A stretch of DNA of 64,000 nt from Hydnum rufescens UP504 (lineage: Eukaryota; Basidiomycota; Agaricomycetes; Cantharellales; Hydnaceae), in assembly GCA_014904985.1 (NCBI GenBank), contig MU128987.1, forward strand, positions 128,153 through 192,152, given 5' to 3'. Positions 42,361 through 52,697 of the stretch are shown piece after piece. The translations under genes and the position numbers were made by a program. Position 1 is the first letter of the stretch. The number at the start of each line of letters is the position of its first letter. The notes beneath the pieces were generated by a model. The model saw only the letters and a program-made list of their open reading frames with translations. It had not been told where the DNA came from and ran no database searches.

Positions 42361-42502
42361 ATTTAGAACAGTACTATTAGAAGGAGAAAACGAAAACGAG
42401 AGCTGAAAGAAAGGAAGACACTCCTGAGGATTATGTACCCCGCCAAGGCCACTGAATACCCGGCCAGCGCCGGCATTTGCCTCCGACCAGACGCGTGAAA
42501 AT

Positions 42503-43110
42503 ATGTCCGATGGAGGGGACGACTTCGTTGGGTTCGTATGGAATAGGGTGCACCCAGTCGCTTGCTGAACTAACGTGATGCCTCAAGGAATGCCGATGCG
42601 ACGTTTGTTCGTCCACTTTTCCTTACTTTTTTCGCCCACTATTTGACATCCTGCACGATAGGAAGATGAAGAAAACGATCCACTCGTGGCGAATGATATG
42701 GAGGATGATCCCCCCCAACAAAATGGTGATATTGGAGAGGGCGGGGATGTGAATGGCGCACATGAAGCCGGCCAGTCACATGCCGAAGGGCAACCTAGTG
42801 GATCTGGTATCAAGGAGGCCAACAAAGTACGAGTGACGACACCATACATGACAAAGTATGAACGGGCGCGAGTACTCGGGACGCGCGCGTTGCAGATTAG
42901 GTGAGTGGCCTCTCTCGCTGAATTTTTCGCAACTTATAAGGCGTCTTTAGTATGAACGCACCAGTTTTGGTTCCCACCGACGGTGAAACAGATCCTCTTC
43001 AGATTGCCATAAAAGAACTCGCTCAGCGGAAAATCCCTCTCATTATTCGACGATTCCTCCCAGATGGGAGCTTCGAAGATTGGAGTGTGGCGGAGCTCAT
43101 CAGCGAGTAA
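42503..43110 (+). CDS. RPB6: RNA polymerase I/II/III common subunit RPB6
   Basis: This is the shared subunit (RPABC2, RPO26 in yeast) that clamps the largest subunit in all three nuclear RNA polymerases. Three exons (42,503-42,526; 42,662-42,900; 42,951-43,110) sum to 423 nt, giving 140 residues. The N terminus is acidic (MSDGGDDF joined to EDEENDPLV). The conserved core is [20 protein letters not shown] spliced to ISMNAPVLV, then [38 protein letters not shown] and stop, the full family core. The first intron donor (GTTGGG) is weaker than usual but is the only one that keeps frame with the acidic exon. It is divergent from the RRM gene, 142 bp apart. Confidence 0.95.
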
Positions 43111-44763
43111 TAATACACTCTATTTCCTCGTTCTTATCTTCCTTCACGTTCCGTGTATGCCTATATCTTATTAATCGATGCATATCAGCTAGACCATACG
43201 AATCCTGCATTGGTCACTCATAATTCTACTGCTGTTAATGAGCCTGGCCGCTGCGATACGCAGAGCAACGAGGAATGAAGATAGTCCACTGCTGATACTG
43301 AGCTACCACAACCATGGGCCCTTCCTTCAATATTATTTGACGGGCATCTGGATGTGTCGTTTCAATCCTCTCGGCAATATTCTGGATCCAAACAACACCT
43401 CACACCTCACAGTCATTTACAGACTTACGGCATTACTAGTATCCGCAATCTAAATCATGGTCACACCCTGGCCTCTCGAAGCTCAATGTCTCGAATCCAA
43501 CCCTTCTCTGAGGTCGTTCTTGCTCTCCAACCCACGCCACCATGTCGACGAGATTTACAATAGCCCACTTCTTCCAGACATCGCAACCGCCCTCACAAAT
43601 GATCTGGCTGATACGGGGACCCACTTGCACTCATGCACTCATTGATAAAGCCACGGGGAGCCTAATCCACATCCGCAATGGCACCCAGAAGTACTAGATA
43701 TGCTTTAGCTCTGTCTCAAGTATCGTTTCTGCTGTCTCTACATCGATGCTTTGGTCGTGGATTGACTCAGACCGATTGACGCCGGATACCATGAATCTCT
43801 GTATATCGAGACCATCGTCCCTGCGGCTGGAGGTATGGTTGCGCTCAGAAATTGCCGAGCTCGAGGGAGTACTTGGAACATTACTGTCTAAGCTTCGACC
43901 CCAACACGCGTCCGATTTCAGACGCGTTGGAAGCCGAAGGATATGCACCAGCCACACTGCGGAAGTTTCCATTTGCACCTTGGACTAATTAAATAGACTG
44001 CGACGTGCGTGCCCTCAAGGGTGTCTTCGAGTACCTTCGTGCGCCTTCCCCCAAGAAATTAATTTCGACTCTCTGGAATGGGAGGTGCATGTCTTTGGAC
44101 TCGATTGGGATTCTGGCTCGATACTTATATATAAAGACCCGAACTGTGTGGTTCGACTTGTGATGTTTGTGAGCACATTCTTTACCATCTCTAGGGTTCT
44201 TGTTTCCACTGACCAGCTTTCAAAAAACTTCAGACACCCTCCGAGGGGTTCCGGAGGCCATAATCCTATATTTAGGGGTCCGGTCCGAACCTTCCTCGAT
44301 TTTAGGCTCCCGATCGGTCCGGATCCTCTCGATTCCGGGGAGCAGAGCGTGGGAAACTACAGTATTCGAAAATCTCTGCATCAAGTAATCCCGATCATGA
44401 TAAAAGTACCATCCAGCCCATCGCATCCTTCATCCGACACCAGTGTCAATGCACCTCATCAAAAAGGGCACGCTATCAGAACGACAAAGTCAAGTTGTTC
44501 GATCCCCTCGTCTACTGTGCTAAGCGGGGGATGGATGTGGCTGCTCCGGTTTAAATTGCCCTTGTCAAGAGATCGAGATCTCATTGGCATGCGTGCATGC
44601 AGTTAGGGTCGGATTCATATTCTCTATGCACATAGAAACTAGAAGGCCAAAATTTAGTATTTAATTTGTACGTGCATGATTCACGCCATTATGCTTGGAA
44701 ACAGACACAATATCAAGCTGTATGATCAACAACGGCTAGGAACAGACATTCCATCCGCCTTCG
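43111..44763. other. Interval without an identifiable gene
   Basis: Several open stretches exist on the plus strand (for example 43,800-43,975 and 44,085-44,606) but none shows a known motif or convincing splice structure. 44,240-44,340 is rich in CCGG and TCGATT words without forming a clear repeat. It lies between the convergent RPB6 and CFD1 genes; their 3' untranslated regions are presumably here. Confidence 0.4.
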
Positions 44764-45722
44764 TCAGGACACCGGCAACGCAGGAAGGACCTTCTCTACC
44801 ATCGCTTGAAATAATGTGAACGAAGGTGTCTGCTTGTATCGGTTGAGCAGCGGGAACTGCCCCGTCTCCGGAGACGGTGGCACTCCATCCGGTACTACAC
44901 TCTGCCCTTCATCCATGGCCGGCGTTTCTTCGTTATCCAATAAAGTGACGAGCTCTGTGTCTACCGGTAATGCGCCGAGGAATCGAAGGTTTTCGCGCAT
45001 GGCCATCGCTTCTCCCCCACCAGTACTGAAGACATTACTGATCTCCCCACAGCACGGGCACACATAACCGCTCATGTTCTCGATGAGACCAATTACCGGT
45101 AGATTTACATTTCGGGTAAATGAGAGGCATTTCATGGCGTCTGCTAGTGCCACTGCCTGGGGCGTAGTCACGATGATGGAACTGAGACGGGAGTGTAGCG
45201 GTGCCAGATGTTCCATCAATGAAAGGTGTTCGTCTGAGGTACCTGTACAAAGAGTGAGTCCAAGAATCGAATAGTAGAAAACAACTAGAAAATCGGACCA
45301 GGAGGGGTATCAATGATGAGATAATCCAATGCGCCCCATCGCACATCACTCAAGAATTGCCGAATCATAGCATTCTTCTTCGGGCCACGCCAGACGACCG
45401 AATCGCCTCTCCGTTTCAATAGAAAGCCTACACTCATGCACGCAAGTCTCCGTTCCGTACCATCCGCGTAGACTGGTACCCAGCCCTCTGCACTCTGATG
45501 TACTTCACTTCCGTCAAGGCCAAGCATGCGTGGAATGGACGGCCCAGTAAGATCGATGTCCAGGATACCGACACGAGCATTCTGGGTATTATGTAGCGTG
45601 AGGGCGAGCTGTGTGGAAACCGATGACTTTCCCACACCGCCCTTCCCTGCGAGAACAATTACAATGTTCTTTACATCCTTCAACCGCCGTGCTATAGGGC
45701 TGTCGAAAATTGGGATTGTCAT
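44764..45722 (-). CDS. CFD1: Cytosolic Fe-S cluster scaffold ATPase CFD1 (NUBP2)
   Basis: This is a Mrp/NBP35-family P-loop ATPase that, with NBP35, assembles 4Fe-4S clusters for cytosolic and nuclear proteins. Two exons (45,722-45,299 and 45,242-44,764, a 56-nt intron) total 903 nt, giving 300 residues. The deviant Walker A is [10 protein letters not shown] near residue 27; next come [17 protein letters not shown], the Walker B region [15 protein letters not shown] (split by the intron), and the cluster-binding CPCCGE preceded by IENMSGYVC. It lacks the N-terminal four-cysteine ferredoxin-like motif of NBP35, so it is CFD1, not NBP35. The C terminus is extended by a proline/acidic insert (PPSPETG). 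It looks intact. Confidence 0.95.
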
Positions 45723-46040
45723 TGTTGACTAAGACAGCGATAGACAACGGTTTGCTTCCGAACATAGCCACCCTCTCCCTCCGGTTCGAGGTCTAGGATC
45801 CTCGAACCCACACCCCGTCCCCACCAGAGAAAGGACAGCTTTTACTTAGTATTTCTGCACAACCATATACATTTCCTACATTTACCTACTACTGCCCTCG
45901 ACGCCTACCAGCATCCAATGACACGGTGCACCAGCCTTAGGTTGCAGGCGCATTCCTCCTCCCAGCAAACCTCCATATGGCCCAAAGTGAGAACGACCGA
46001 GGCAGCAGACCCAGAATCCACATAACGGTTGATTTATCTC

Positions 46041-47037
46041 CTATGCTGAGATACGCGCTGGCTTCGGTCCCAGGGAATTCTTGACAACAAAGTCTGCGAA
46101 TTCGTCCGTTTTCATCGAGCTATGTCCTTGCGAAATGTAAATTCGAGCCATGATGCTGTCGATATAATCTTTGTATAGGGAGTTTGATGGAAGCTCGTAT
46201 CTCTGGACAGTATTAGTAGCGAGCTGTAGTGACGGGGTGTAACGTGCTTAGACTCGGACGGATGAGAACTGGACTTTTATGGACTCAGACATACGTTGCT
46301 TCGGACACCTCCAGGCTCAATGAGCATTACATTCACACCGAGCGGTCGGCATTCGTTGTAGAGGGCCTCAGTAATCGACCGAACCGCGGCTTTCGTTGCA
46401 GCATAGATTCCTGAACACAGATAGTTGAATCAAGGTGTTTGCGGGATCGTGAACGCGGGACGTTCGAAAGAATCTCAGAGCAATCCTGACCTCCGAAGGG
46501 AATTGGGATAATTGCGGTTACACTCCCCACGTTGATTACCAAGCCACTCTTGCGTTCTGCCATGTGGGGTACGACGACACGCTGAGTACGCAATATACCA
46601 AACACGTTCGTCTGGAATGTTTTCTCGGCCGTCTCGAGAGACACATCAAGGACGGGTGCTGATAAAAGGTAGTAAGCACCACCAGATCACCAAGGTATTC
46701 AGGAACTAACCAACGCAAAGTAGGCCGCTGCATACACATCGATATGCTCAGTCCCAGTTCGGCGGCTGAAAACGAAAATATTCGCTCACGCGTTGTTGAT
46801 CAGGATATCTATGCGGCCCTCAGTATCAAGGATAGTCTTCACGGCCGTTGACACACTATCGTCGGAATCCACATCCATCTGTACTTTACGAATATCACCG
46901 ACGTCCTTCAAGCCATCCATAGACTCCATGCGGCGTGCACTTGCATAGACAATGCACCCGGCAGCGGCGAATGATTCTACGAGCGAACCGCCTATCCCAC
47001 CTGCAGACGATCCCGTGATGAGCACGACAGGAGCCAT
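46041..47037 (-). CDS. AYR1-like short-chain dehydrogenase, copy 1, C-terminally truncated
   Basis: This is an NADP(H)-dependent SDR most like yeast AYR1 (1-acyl-dihydroxyacetone-phosphate reductase of lipid particles/ER). It starts MAPVVLITGSSAGGIGG (nucleotide-binding glycine motif) and continues ASARRMES, ILINNAG (completed by a 17-nt microexon, GLLCV), VINVGS (catalytic Ser) and YAATK (catalytic Tyr/Lys), then ALYNECRPLGVNVML. Compared with the copy at 54,251-55,352, one G is missing near 46,053 (GCGCGTATC versus GCGCGGTATC). The protein thus ends ..KPARISA and loses the last 39 residues, which in copy 2 include a hydrophobic WILGLLPRSFSLWAIW segment that could anchor it to membrane. Catalytic residues remain. 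Confidence 0.85.
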
Positions 47038-47402
47038 GGAGAAAAATCGAGTATGTGGAGTAAATTTGCTGTCTCTCTGTGGGAGAACCCGCCCTAAAAC
47101 GCCGCAACAGTGCCACTCGGCAATATTAATGCACATTGTTGTTGACGAGGACTCAAACGCCGGACTAAGGCCCGGTAGACATACCGAAGGCGCGATGCGT
47201 TCTGCGGAAAGTATTTCGGTTATGTCTTATTCAATATATTGAATATTTTGCCTTGCTGTAATCCATATGTTTAGATGGCCATGGAGGTTGAGGTATTTCA
47301 CATTTTTCAGATGAACCATTGAGAATCAAATAACAAGGTCAATATCATTGTATCTCTAGACAATATATACATTGTTGGCCAAAAAAATTGCACTTTTAAC
47401 GT

Positions 47403-47510
47403 GTCAGCCACGTGATCAGGGCAACGAGGGCAGCAGCAGTCGCCCGAATGCCGAAGACGGGGGGATGCTTCCTTTGCGTGGCCAGGATCCGCATCACTAC
47501 GCCGGGATCG
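47403..47510 (-). pseudogene. Severed 3' end of the hypothetical gene at 55.7-57.6 kb
   Basis: These bases match the C-terminal codons and downstream flank of the gene complete at 55,714-57,602 (the part reading SDADPGHAKEAS). Only this tail is present; the rest is replaced by the LINE 5' end. It is the evidence that the left flank was copied from, or split out of, that gene. Confidence 0.8.
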
Positions 47511-47874
47511 ATCTCTCTTTAGCACATTTGAGGGTGCATTGGTCAGTTGAAGCCACAGATCGCTCTGTAGCGACTGTGTCTTGTAAGCCTGCCCGCAAGC
47601 ACGCCGCTGGAGTTTCTTGTGTCCAAGGCTCTCTCTATATCCGGATATCTAGAACAGCGGTGCGGTGAGTGCTGCATACGCTGACTAGTGAAGCAGGGAG
47701 CGGAGACAGCCGGAGCTTGCTTCCGCCACTTCTTCGACTCTTGTCTCTGCTCTTGCGGCCAACTCACCACCGCGAACTGCCGGGGGAAAAAATCAAAAGT
47801 CTAACGACTTTGATCAGAGTAGCTACATATACCACCATATTCCTAGTCTCATAGCGACTTTAAATCCACCTTCC

Positions 47875-49665
47875 ATGTCGCCGCTCCACTCTGAAAGTGT
47901 TGCTAAGCCAAAAAAGGCCCCTGGGTCAAATAATGCAAAACACAAGGCTCTCGTAGATTCAGCTACAGAGTCGCATCGCGAAAAGGCAGTGAAGGCTTTC
48001 GGCCAAAGGAAAAAAGGCATCCTAACTAGGGCCCCCAACGGGGAGCCCGAAGATGTAACCCTGACAGATGACGCCCAAGACATTGAGGAAGAAAACCCTC
48101 ATAGTGAGCAACAGGCATATGAAATACTCACGCTTGTAAAACAGACTGTACACACCTTCTGGGAGACCCTAGACAGACAGCTCAGTCTTGGTGGGGAGGC
48201 GGTATCCATGCTTATTGACAGTGATGAATCCACTAAATCAAAGGTACACGAGGTCTACACCTATATATGCCGCAAGGAACACCGCACCGCAGAGGCGCTG
48301 GCACGGTCTCTCGAAGCTAGTATGTCCTTAGCCCAGAATCTATCAACGTCACTGCTAAATATCACAGGAACACCCCCAAACCCGGGGCCTGAAACCACTC
48401 GGCCAATAACCAAGACCAACCCGACCCACGAGGCCCCACAATCCCCCTCAAATTGGTCAAGCCAACCTCGAATGACCCCATCAGCAAGTCCTATTCCAAT
48501 CAAGCCATCAATGATGAAGAAAACCGCACCGCTGCGCCCATCCCCAGTGAATCCGACCCAACGCGGCCACCCAGGCCGCCTTATAGTGGAATTCAAACCG
48601 AAACTCCCTGCCGAAGCCCAAGCCCAAGGGCGGTTAGTGAGAGAGAAAATTAACCTCGCCCTAGAAATAGATGAGATCCCAGCATGGCTACGAGTCGCAG
48701 GGATCACGTGGTCCCACACAGGTAACCCGATTGTCATCGCAGCGGATGGATGCTCAGCAATGGATCTCCTGCCACATAAAGATATTATTGTGGCTTCCTT
48801 GATAGGAAATTCAGTAGGAGAATTCCAGACAGATGCTCATGCTGACATAGAATATCATAAAGTCAAGGTAAACGGGGTCCCAACCCAAACTTACTCATCG
48901 ACTGGGAATCCATATGATGCAGAGGACGTAATGCATGAATTGGCAGAACAATGTGCCGCTTACAGACCCATGGGCCAATACGCAAAGCCAATCTGGCTGG
49001 GCAGTGCCGCCACACCAAGTCGCAAGACAACGGGGACTGTAGTCTTCTCCTTTGCAAACTCTGAAGATGCAAAAAGATTACTGAGTATCAGGCGAGTCTT
49101 CCTCTTTGGTGAGGCATGTACAATAACTAGATATGAAGACCGTGCGCCAATATGGTACTGCAAGAAGTGTGGATCCATAGGCCACAGCACTGCGACCTGT
49201 AGAAATGGTGACAGATGCAAGACCTGCTCAGTCCCCACTGCGGAACACGACACGCATAACCACCCAGTGGGGACCCCAGCCAAATGTATTGACTGCCATG
49301 GCGACCATGCTGCTACTAACAAAAACTGCCCCATCCGTATGCGTAGAGAAGGCCGCCCAACACTGGGCCCGATGAAAACTCCAGGCGGCGGCCCATTGGC
49401 AGCCAAAGGCAAAGGAAATTCAAAAATGAAAGGTAAAGGTCCGTTGCACCCTCCTCCTAACCAAGCCGGACAGCAGGAGCCAAGCACGTCGACAGCACCC
49501 GCAACTGCAACACCCCAGCGACCTACATTCAAGGCCAGTGATTGGAAGACTCCACGCAAGGCATCGGACAAGGATCAGCCCAAATCAACACAACAGGGGG
49601 CAGAAGACTCGATGGAGGAAGATAATGGTGCCGTAAATGAACCCTCCCCATCCCAATCCCAATGA
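47875..49665 (+). CDS. LINE ORF1, gag-like zinc-knuckle protein
   Basis: 596 residues, start MSPLHSESVAKPKKAPGS. It is basic at the N terminus, has a predicted helical middle (HTFWETLDRQLSLGGEAVSM), then a Pro-rich linker and a nucleic-acid-binding core. CCHC-type knuckles lie near residues 428-480: CKKCGSIGHSTATC, followed by CKTC with a His-rich segment, then CIDCHGDHAATNKNC. The C-terminal tail is Lys/Gly- and Gln/Pro-rich. Such proteins coat the LINE RNA and chaperone target-primed reverse transcription. Its stop codon overlaps the ORF2 start in the sequence CAATGAAT, giving a 4-nt ATGA overlap. Confidence 0.9.
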   Translation: MSPLHSESVAKPKKAPGSNNAKHKALVDSATESHREKAVKAFGQRKKGILTRAPNGEPEDVTLTDDAQDIEEENPHSEQQAYEILTLVKQTVHTFWETLDRQLSLGGEAVSMLIDSDESTKSKVHEVYTYICRKEHRTAEALARSLEASMSLAQNLSTSLLNITGTPPNPGPETTRPITKTNPTHEAPQSPSNWSSQPRMTPSASPIPIKPSMMKKTAPLRPSPVNPTQRGHPGRLIVEFKPKLPAEAQAQGRLVREKINLALEIDEIPAWLRVAGITWSHTGNPIVIAADGCSAMDLLPHKDIIVASLIGNSVGEFQTDAHADIEYHKVKVNGVPTQTYSSTGNPYDAEDVMHELAEQCAAYRPMGQYAKPIWLGSAATPSRKTTGTVVFSFANSEDAKRLLSIRRVFLFGEACTITRYEDRAPIWYCKKCGSIGHSTATCRNGDRCKTCSVPTAEHDTHNHPVGTPAKCIDCHGDHAATNKNCPIRMRREGRPTLGPMKTPGGGPLAAKGKGNSKMKGKGPLHPPPNQAGQQEPSTSTAPATATPQRPTFKASDWKTPRKASDKDQPKSTQQGAEDSMEEDNGAVNEPSPSQSQ

Positions 49666-52600
49666 ATATTACACCCGCCACTCCAATTAACGTATTCAGC
49701 TTGAACACAGCACGTTCGAACCAAAATGGGCACGCAGCCCTACACTATGCATCAAACTCTAATGACGACTATAGTATTATCTTATTCCAGGAGCCATGGT
49801 ACGGTGCCATCGGGGGTGATAATGCAAGAGGGGGAGTAAGTATGCCAGGCTGGCAACCTATCCTCCCCTGCGCAACAATCCCTGATGATAGGAGACCCCG
49901 TGTCATGGCCTATCAACGAGTCGAAGCAAACCTTGATATCACTCTCCGCACTGACCTCATCAATGACCTAGACATGATGGCCCTAGACATCAAGCGTAAC
50001 GGGTCCAGCCATACAGCAACCCGCATAATCAATATATACAACCAGCCAACAGCAGAAGATGGTGAGTACGCAGCCGACCGTCTCCAGCTCCTGAACCAAG
50101 ACCTCCTAACCCCCACCATACTAACGGGGGATTGGAACCTACACCACCCCCTCTGGAGGGATATGGAGAGTCTCCCCTCGTTAAGAGCACGGGAGACAGT
50201 CACATGGCTGGGTGAGAATAGCTTCAGCCTATTGAACGCCCGGAATCAGGTGACCTACCAGTCGTTCTGTGGGCGGTTCTTCACCCCTCTCGACTTGTCT
50301 TTCGTGAATGAGGCAGCCACTGTGGCAGGCTCAATTAATGGCTGGAGGATTGATGCAGACAATCACTGTGGCTCGGACCATTTTGCAACAATCTTCTCAG
50401 TTGGGAACGACGACGCAGAAATGGTCGACATAATGGAACTCAAATGGAACTGGAAGGAGGCCAACAAGACATTGTTTGTCCAATCACTCATGGATAATCT
50501 GCATGCTGATGAGCTGGAATATGAGAGAGTCTTCGGCCCCCTCAGAGACCACCATATAACTCGAGCAACGCCAGAAGAGGTCGACCAGGCAGCTGTATCA
50601 CTACAGTCCTATATGTCAACAGCAGCTGAAGCTGCAGTGCCCCATCGTAATCCCTCAAAGCGGGCCAAACCGTGGTGGACTAAGCACCTGACCGTCGCCC
50701 GGGATGAAATCAACCGGGCCCGCAATGCATCCCGTGAATTCTTCCAGCTACACGGTGAGGTAAATGATGATCTTACGCAAACCATCAAGCATGCCAGGAA
50801 CTCGTTTGACCGCCTACTGAAGTCAGAGAAGAAGAAATTCTACTCAGAAAAAGTAGAGAAAGCTACGTCCCAGAACTTCTGGGATTTTAGGCGGTGGACT
50901 TCTGGCTCTCGCCAGTACCCCTCCCCGGCACTCTCCCGTGGCCCAGGCGAGCCACCAGCGGTCCTGCATAAAGAGAAGTGTGACCTACTACGGAACGTAC
51001 TATTCCCAGACCAGCCAGAAATCGCAAACGATGCACCGCCCGACATGCTCCCCCGCAACGATGACATCCCATATGAGGCAGTGAAGAAGGGTGAAGTCCG
51101 AGATGCCCTATTTGCGGCAGCGTCTGCCAATGCACCAGGTATGAGTGGCCTGACGGGCCTCGCATACCGCTGGGCATGGTCATGTGCAGAAGACGAATTA
51201 TTCTGGCTCCTAGCTGCAGCAGCTGACATCGGGTACCACCCCCAACTTTGGAGGACATCAGTGGCAATTGCCCTACGCAAACCCAAAAAGCCCGATTACT
51301 CAGCACCGAGGGCGTACCGCCTCATTCAGCTCCTGGAGGTTCTCGGCAAAGTTCTCGAACGTATTCAGGCCCGCCGACTGTCATTCCTAGCTGTACGGTA
51401 TGGCATGCTCCCCCCAAACCAATTTGGTGGTGTCCCTGGCCGCTCAGCAGAGGACGCAATCCTGGCATCAATCCATGACATTGAGGCTGCGTGGAATCAT
51501 AAGCTGAATACGTCCTCGCTTACTTTTGATATAACAGGGTACTTCGACTTTGTCCCCCAAGGCATACTCCTGCGTACCCTACGTGACAAACACGTCCCAC
51601 TCCCAATGGTCCAATGGATCGCATCGTTCATGTCAGACCGATCAACAGCTCTATGCTTAGATGGCAAGCGTGACGCCCTACTCCCAGTTTCAACGGGGAT
51701 CCCCCAGGGATCTTGCGTCTCACCAATACTAGCAGCCTTCTTCTCAGCTCCCCTAACGGAATATGTGCAGACGCAGGTACTTGCGCACCTCGACTCCAAC
51801 GCAGATGACAAGGTGTCCGCCCATGCTGCTAGAGCGTCGGAGGTGTGCCTCTTTGTCTATGTAGACGATGGCAAACTTTCAGTAGCATCGAAGTCACTGG
51901 ACACAAATGTCCTACTTCTTCAAGTGGCATACACAGCTGCCAGTGTCTGGCTAGGTGAACGTGGCTTAATGATTGATCCACTTAAAAAAGAGCTGATACA
52001 CCACACGAAATCTAGGAAGACAGGCCCTGATGCCCTCCCTGACATCATCCTTCCCACCCGCAACCCCGATGTGCCCCAAACCGTGAAACAAACCCCAACA
52101 ATCAAGTGGCTCGGGGTTTGGTTCGACCGACGCCTCTCTTTCAGAACCCAGGTCAAGAACGCAGCAGCAAAAGCCGCAAAAGCTGCTGACGCACTGGGTA
52201 TGCTCAGCAACTCACTGCGGGGCCTCGACCAGCAACATCTACGCAATCTCTACAGGGGAGCAATTCTTCCGATGATGACCTATGCAAGCACGGCATGGTG
52301 GTATGGGCCTAGGAGCCTGGCGCACCCACTCATAATTGTGCAAAATAAGGCCATCCGCCATATCACAGGCGCATTTCGGACGACTCCAATCTATGCAATG
52401 GAAATCGAAGCCTCCATGCCCCCGATCCCTCTACTCCTCGACTACTACAACGACCGTGCAGCAACACGATTCACAAATTTGGACAGTCGCAACCCCATTG
52501 TCGCACGTATGCCACCCCATACACTCCCAGTAGACCTTGCCCCTATGTCCTCCCCACCCCTACCACCTCGCCCCGCCGTACGCAACTACAGCAACCCAAT

Positions 52601-52697
52601 CAGAAAGGCTGCAGCCGAGGCGAAATCCAAGGCCTCACTGACCACACAGTCTCATCAAAATCGCCCAACGACGAGTGCCCCAATCCGAAAGGATTGA
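49662..52697 (+). CDS. LINE ORF2, endonuclease and reverse transcriptase
   Basis: 1,011 residues. The N-terminal ~240 are an APE-like endonuclease: NVFSLNTARSNQNGH, ILFQEPWYG (catalytic Glu), LTGDWNLHHPLWRD and CGSDHFATIF (catalytic Asp-His). A linker with an arginine/lysine-rich stretch leads to the reverse transcriptase (about 500-770): YRLIQLLEVLGKVLERIQ, NQFGGVPGRSAEDAI, LTFDITGYFDFV (first Asp), TGIPQGSCVSPILAAFFS and the catalytic LFVYVDDGKLS. The thumb region has IKWLGVWFDRRLSF. The frame closes with a stop just before the RNase H domain. The start overlaps the ORF1 stop (ATGA), so translation by termination-reinitiation is likely. Confidence 0.93.
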   Translation: MNITPATPINVFSLNTARSNQNGHAALHYASNSNDDYSIILFQEPWYGAIGGDNARGGVSMPGWQPILPCATIPDDRRPRVMAYQRVEANLDITLRTDLINDLDMMALDIKRNGSSHTATRIINIYNQPTAEDGEYAADRLQLLNQDLLTPTILTGDWNLHHPLWRDMESLPSLRARETVTWLGENSFSLLNARNQVTYQSFCGRFFTPLDLSFVNEAATVAGSINGWRIDADNHCGSDHFATIFSVGNDDAEMVDIMELKWNWKEANKTLFVQSLMDNLHADELEYERVFGPLRDHHITRATPEEVDQAAVSLQSYMSTAAEAAVPHRNPSKRAKPWWTKHLTVARDEINRARNASREFFQLHGEVNDDLTQTIKHARNSFDRLLKSEKKKFYSEKVEKATSQNFWDFRRWTSGSRQYPSPALSRGPGEPPAVLHKEKCDLLRNVLFPDQPEIANDAPPDMLPRNDDIPYEAVKKGEVRDALFAAASANAPGMSGLTGLAYRWAWSCAEDELFWLLAAAADIGYHPQLWRTSVAIALRKPKKPDYSAPRAYRLIQLLEVLGKVLERIQARRLSFLAVRYGMLPPNQFGGVPGRSAEDAILASIHDIEAAWNHKLNTSSLTFDITGYFDFVPQGILLRTLRDKHVPLPMVQWIASFMSDRSTALCLDGKRDALLPVSTGIPQGSCVSPILAAFFSAPLTEYVQTQVLAHLDSNADDKVSAHAARASEVCLFVYVDDGKLSVASKSLDTNVLLLQVAYTAASVWLGERGLMIDPLKKELIHHTKSRKTGPDALPDIILPTRNPDVPQTVKQTPTIKWLGVWFDRRLSFRTQVKNAAAKAAKAADALGMLSNSLRGLDQQHLRNLYRGAILPMMTYASTAWWYGPRSLAHPLIIVQNKAIRHITGAFRTTPIYAMEIEASMPPIPLLLDYYNDRAATRFTNLDSRNPIVARMPPHTLPVDLAPMSSPPLPPRPAVRNYSNPIRKAAAEAKSKASLTTQSHQNRPTTSAPIRKD

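Larger units (their letters stand above)
45812..47510. repeat. Left copy (S1) of a 1.7-kb direct duplication flanking the LINE
   Basis: The sequence from ACCCCGTCCCCACC (45,812) to GGGATCG (47,510) recurs as 54,126-55,831 in the same orientation. By eye there are about 20-25 substitutions and a few one-base homopolymer differences. The segment contains the AYR1-like gene, its upstream region, and the last ~100 bp of the hypothetical gene that is complete at 55,714-57,602. The LINE starts at the next base. S1 is therefore cut off inside a coding region, whereas the right copy continues into it. Confidence 0.9.

Noticed and set aside
45781..45812. tRNA-like piece (GGTTCGAGG ... CCTCGAACCC)
   Set aside because: It is a simple palindrome; no anticodon arm, acceptor stem or A box can be drawn around it.
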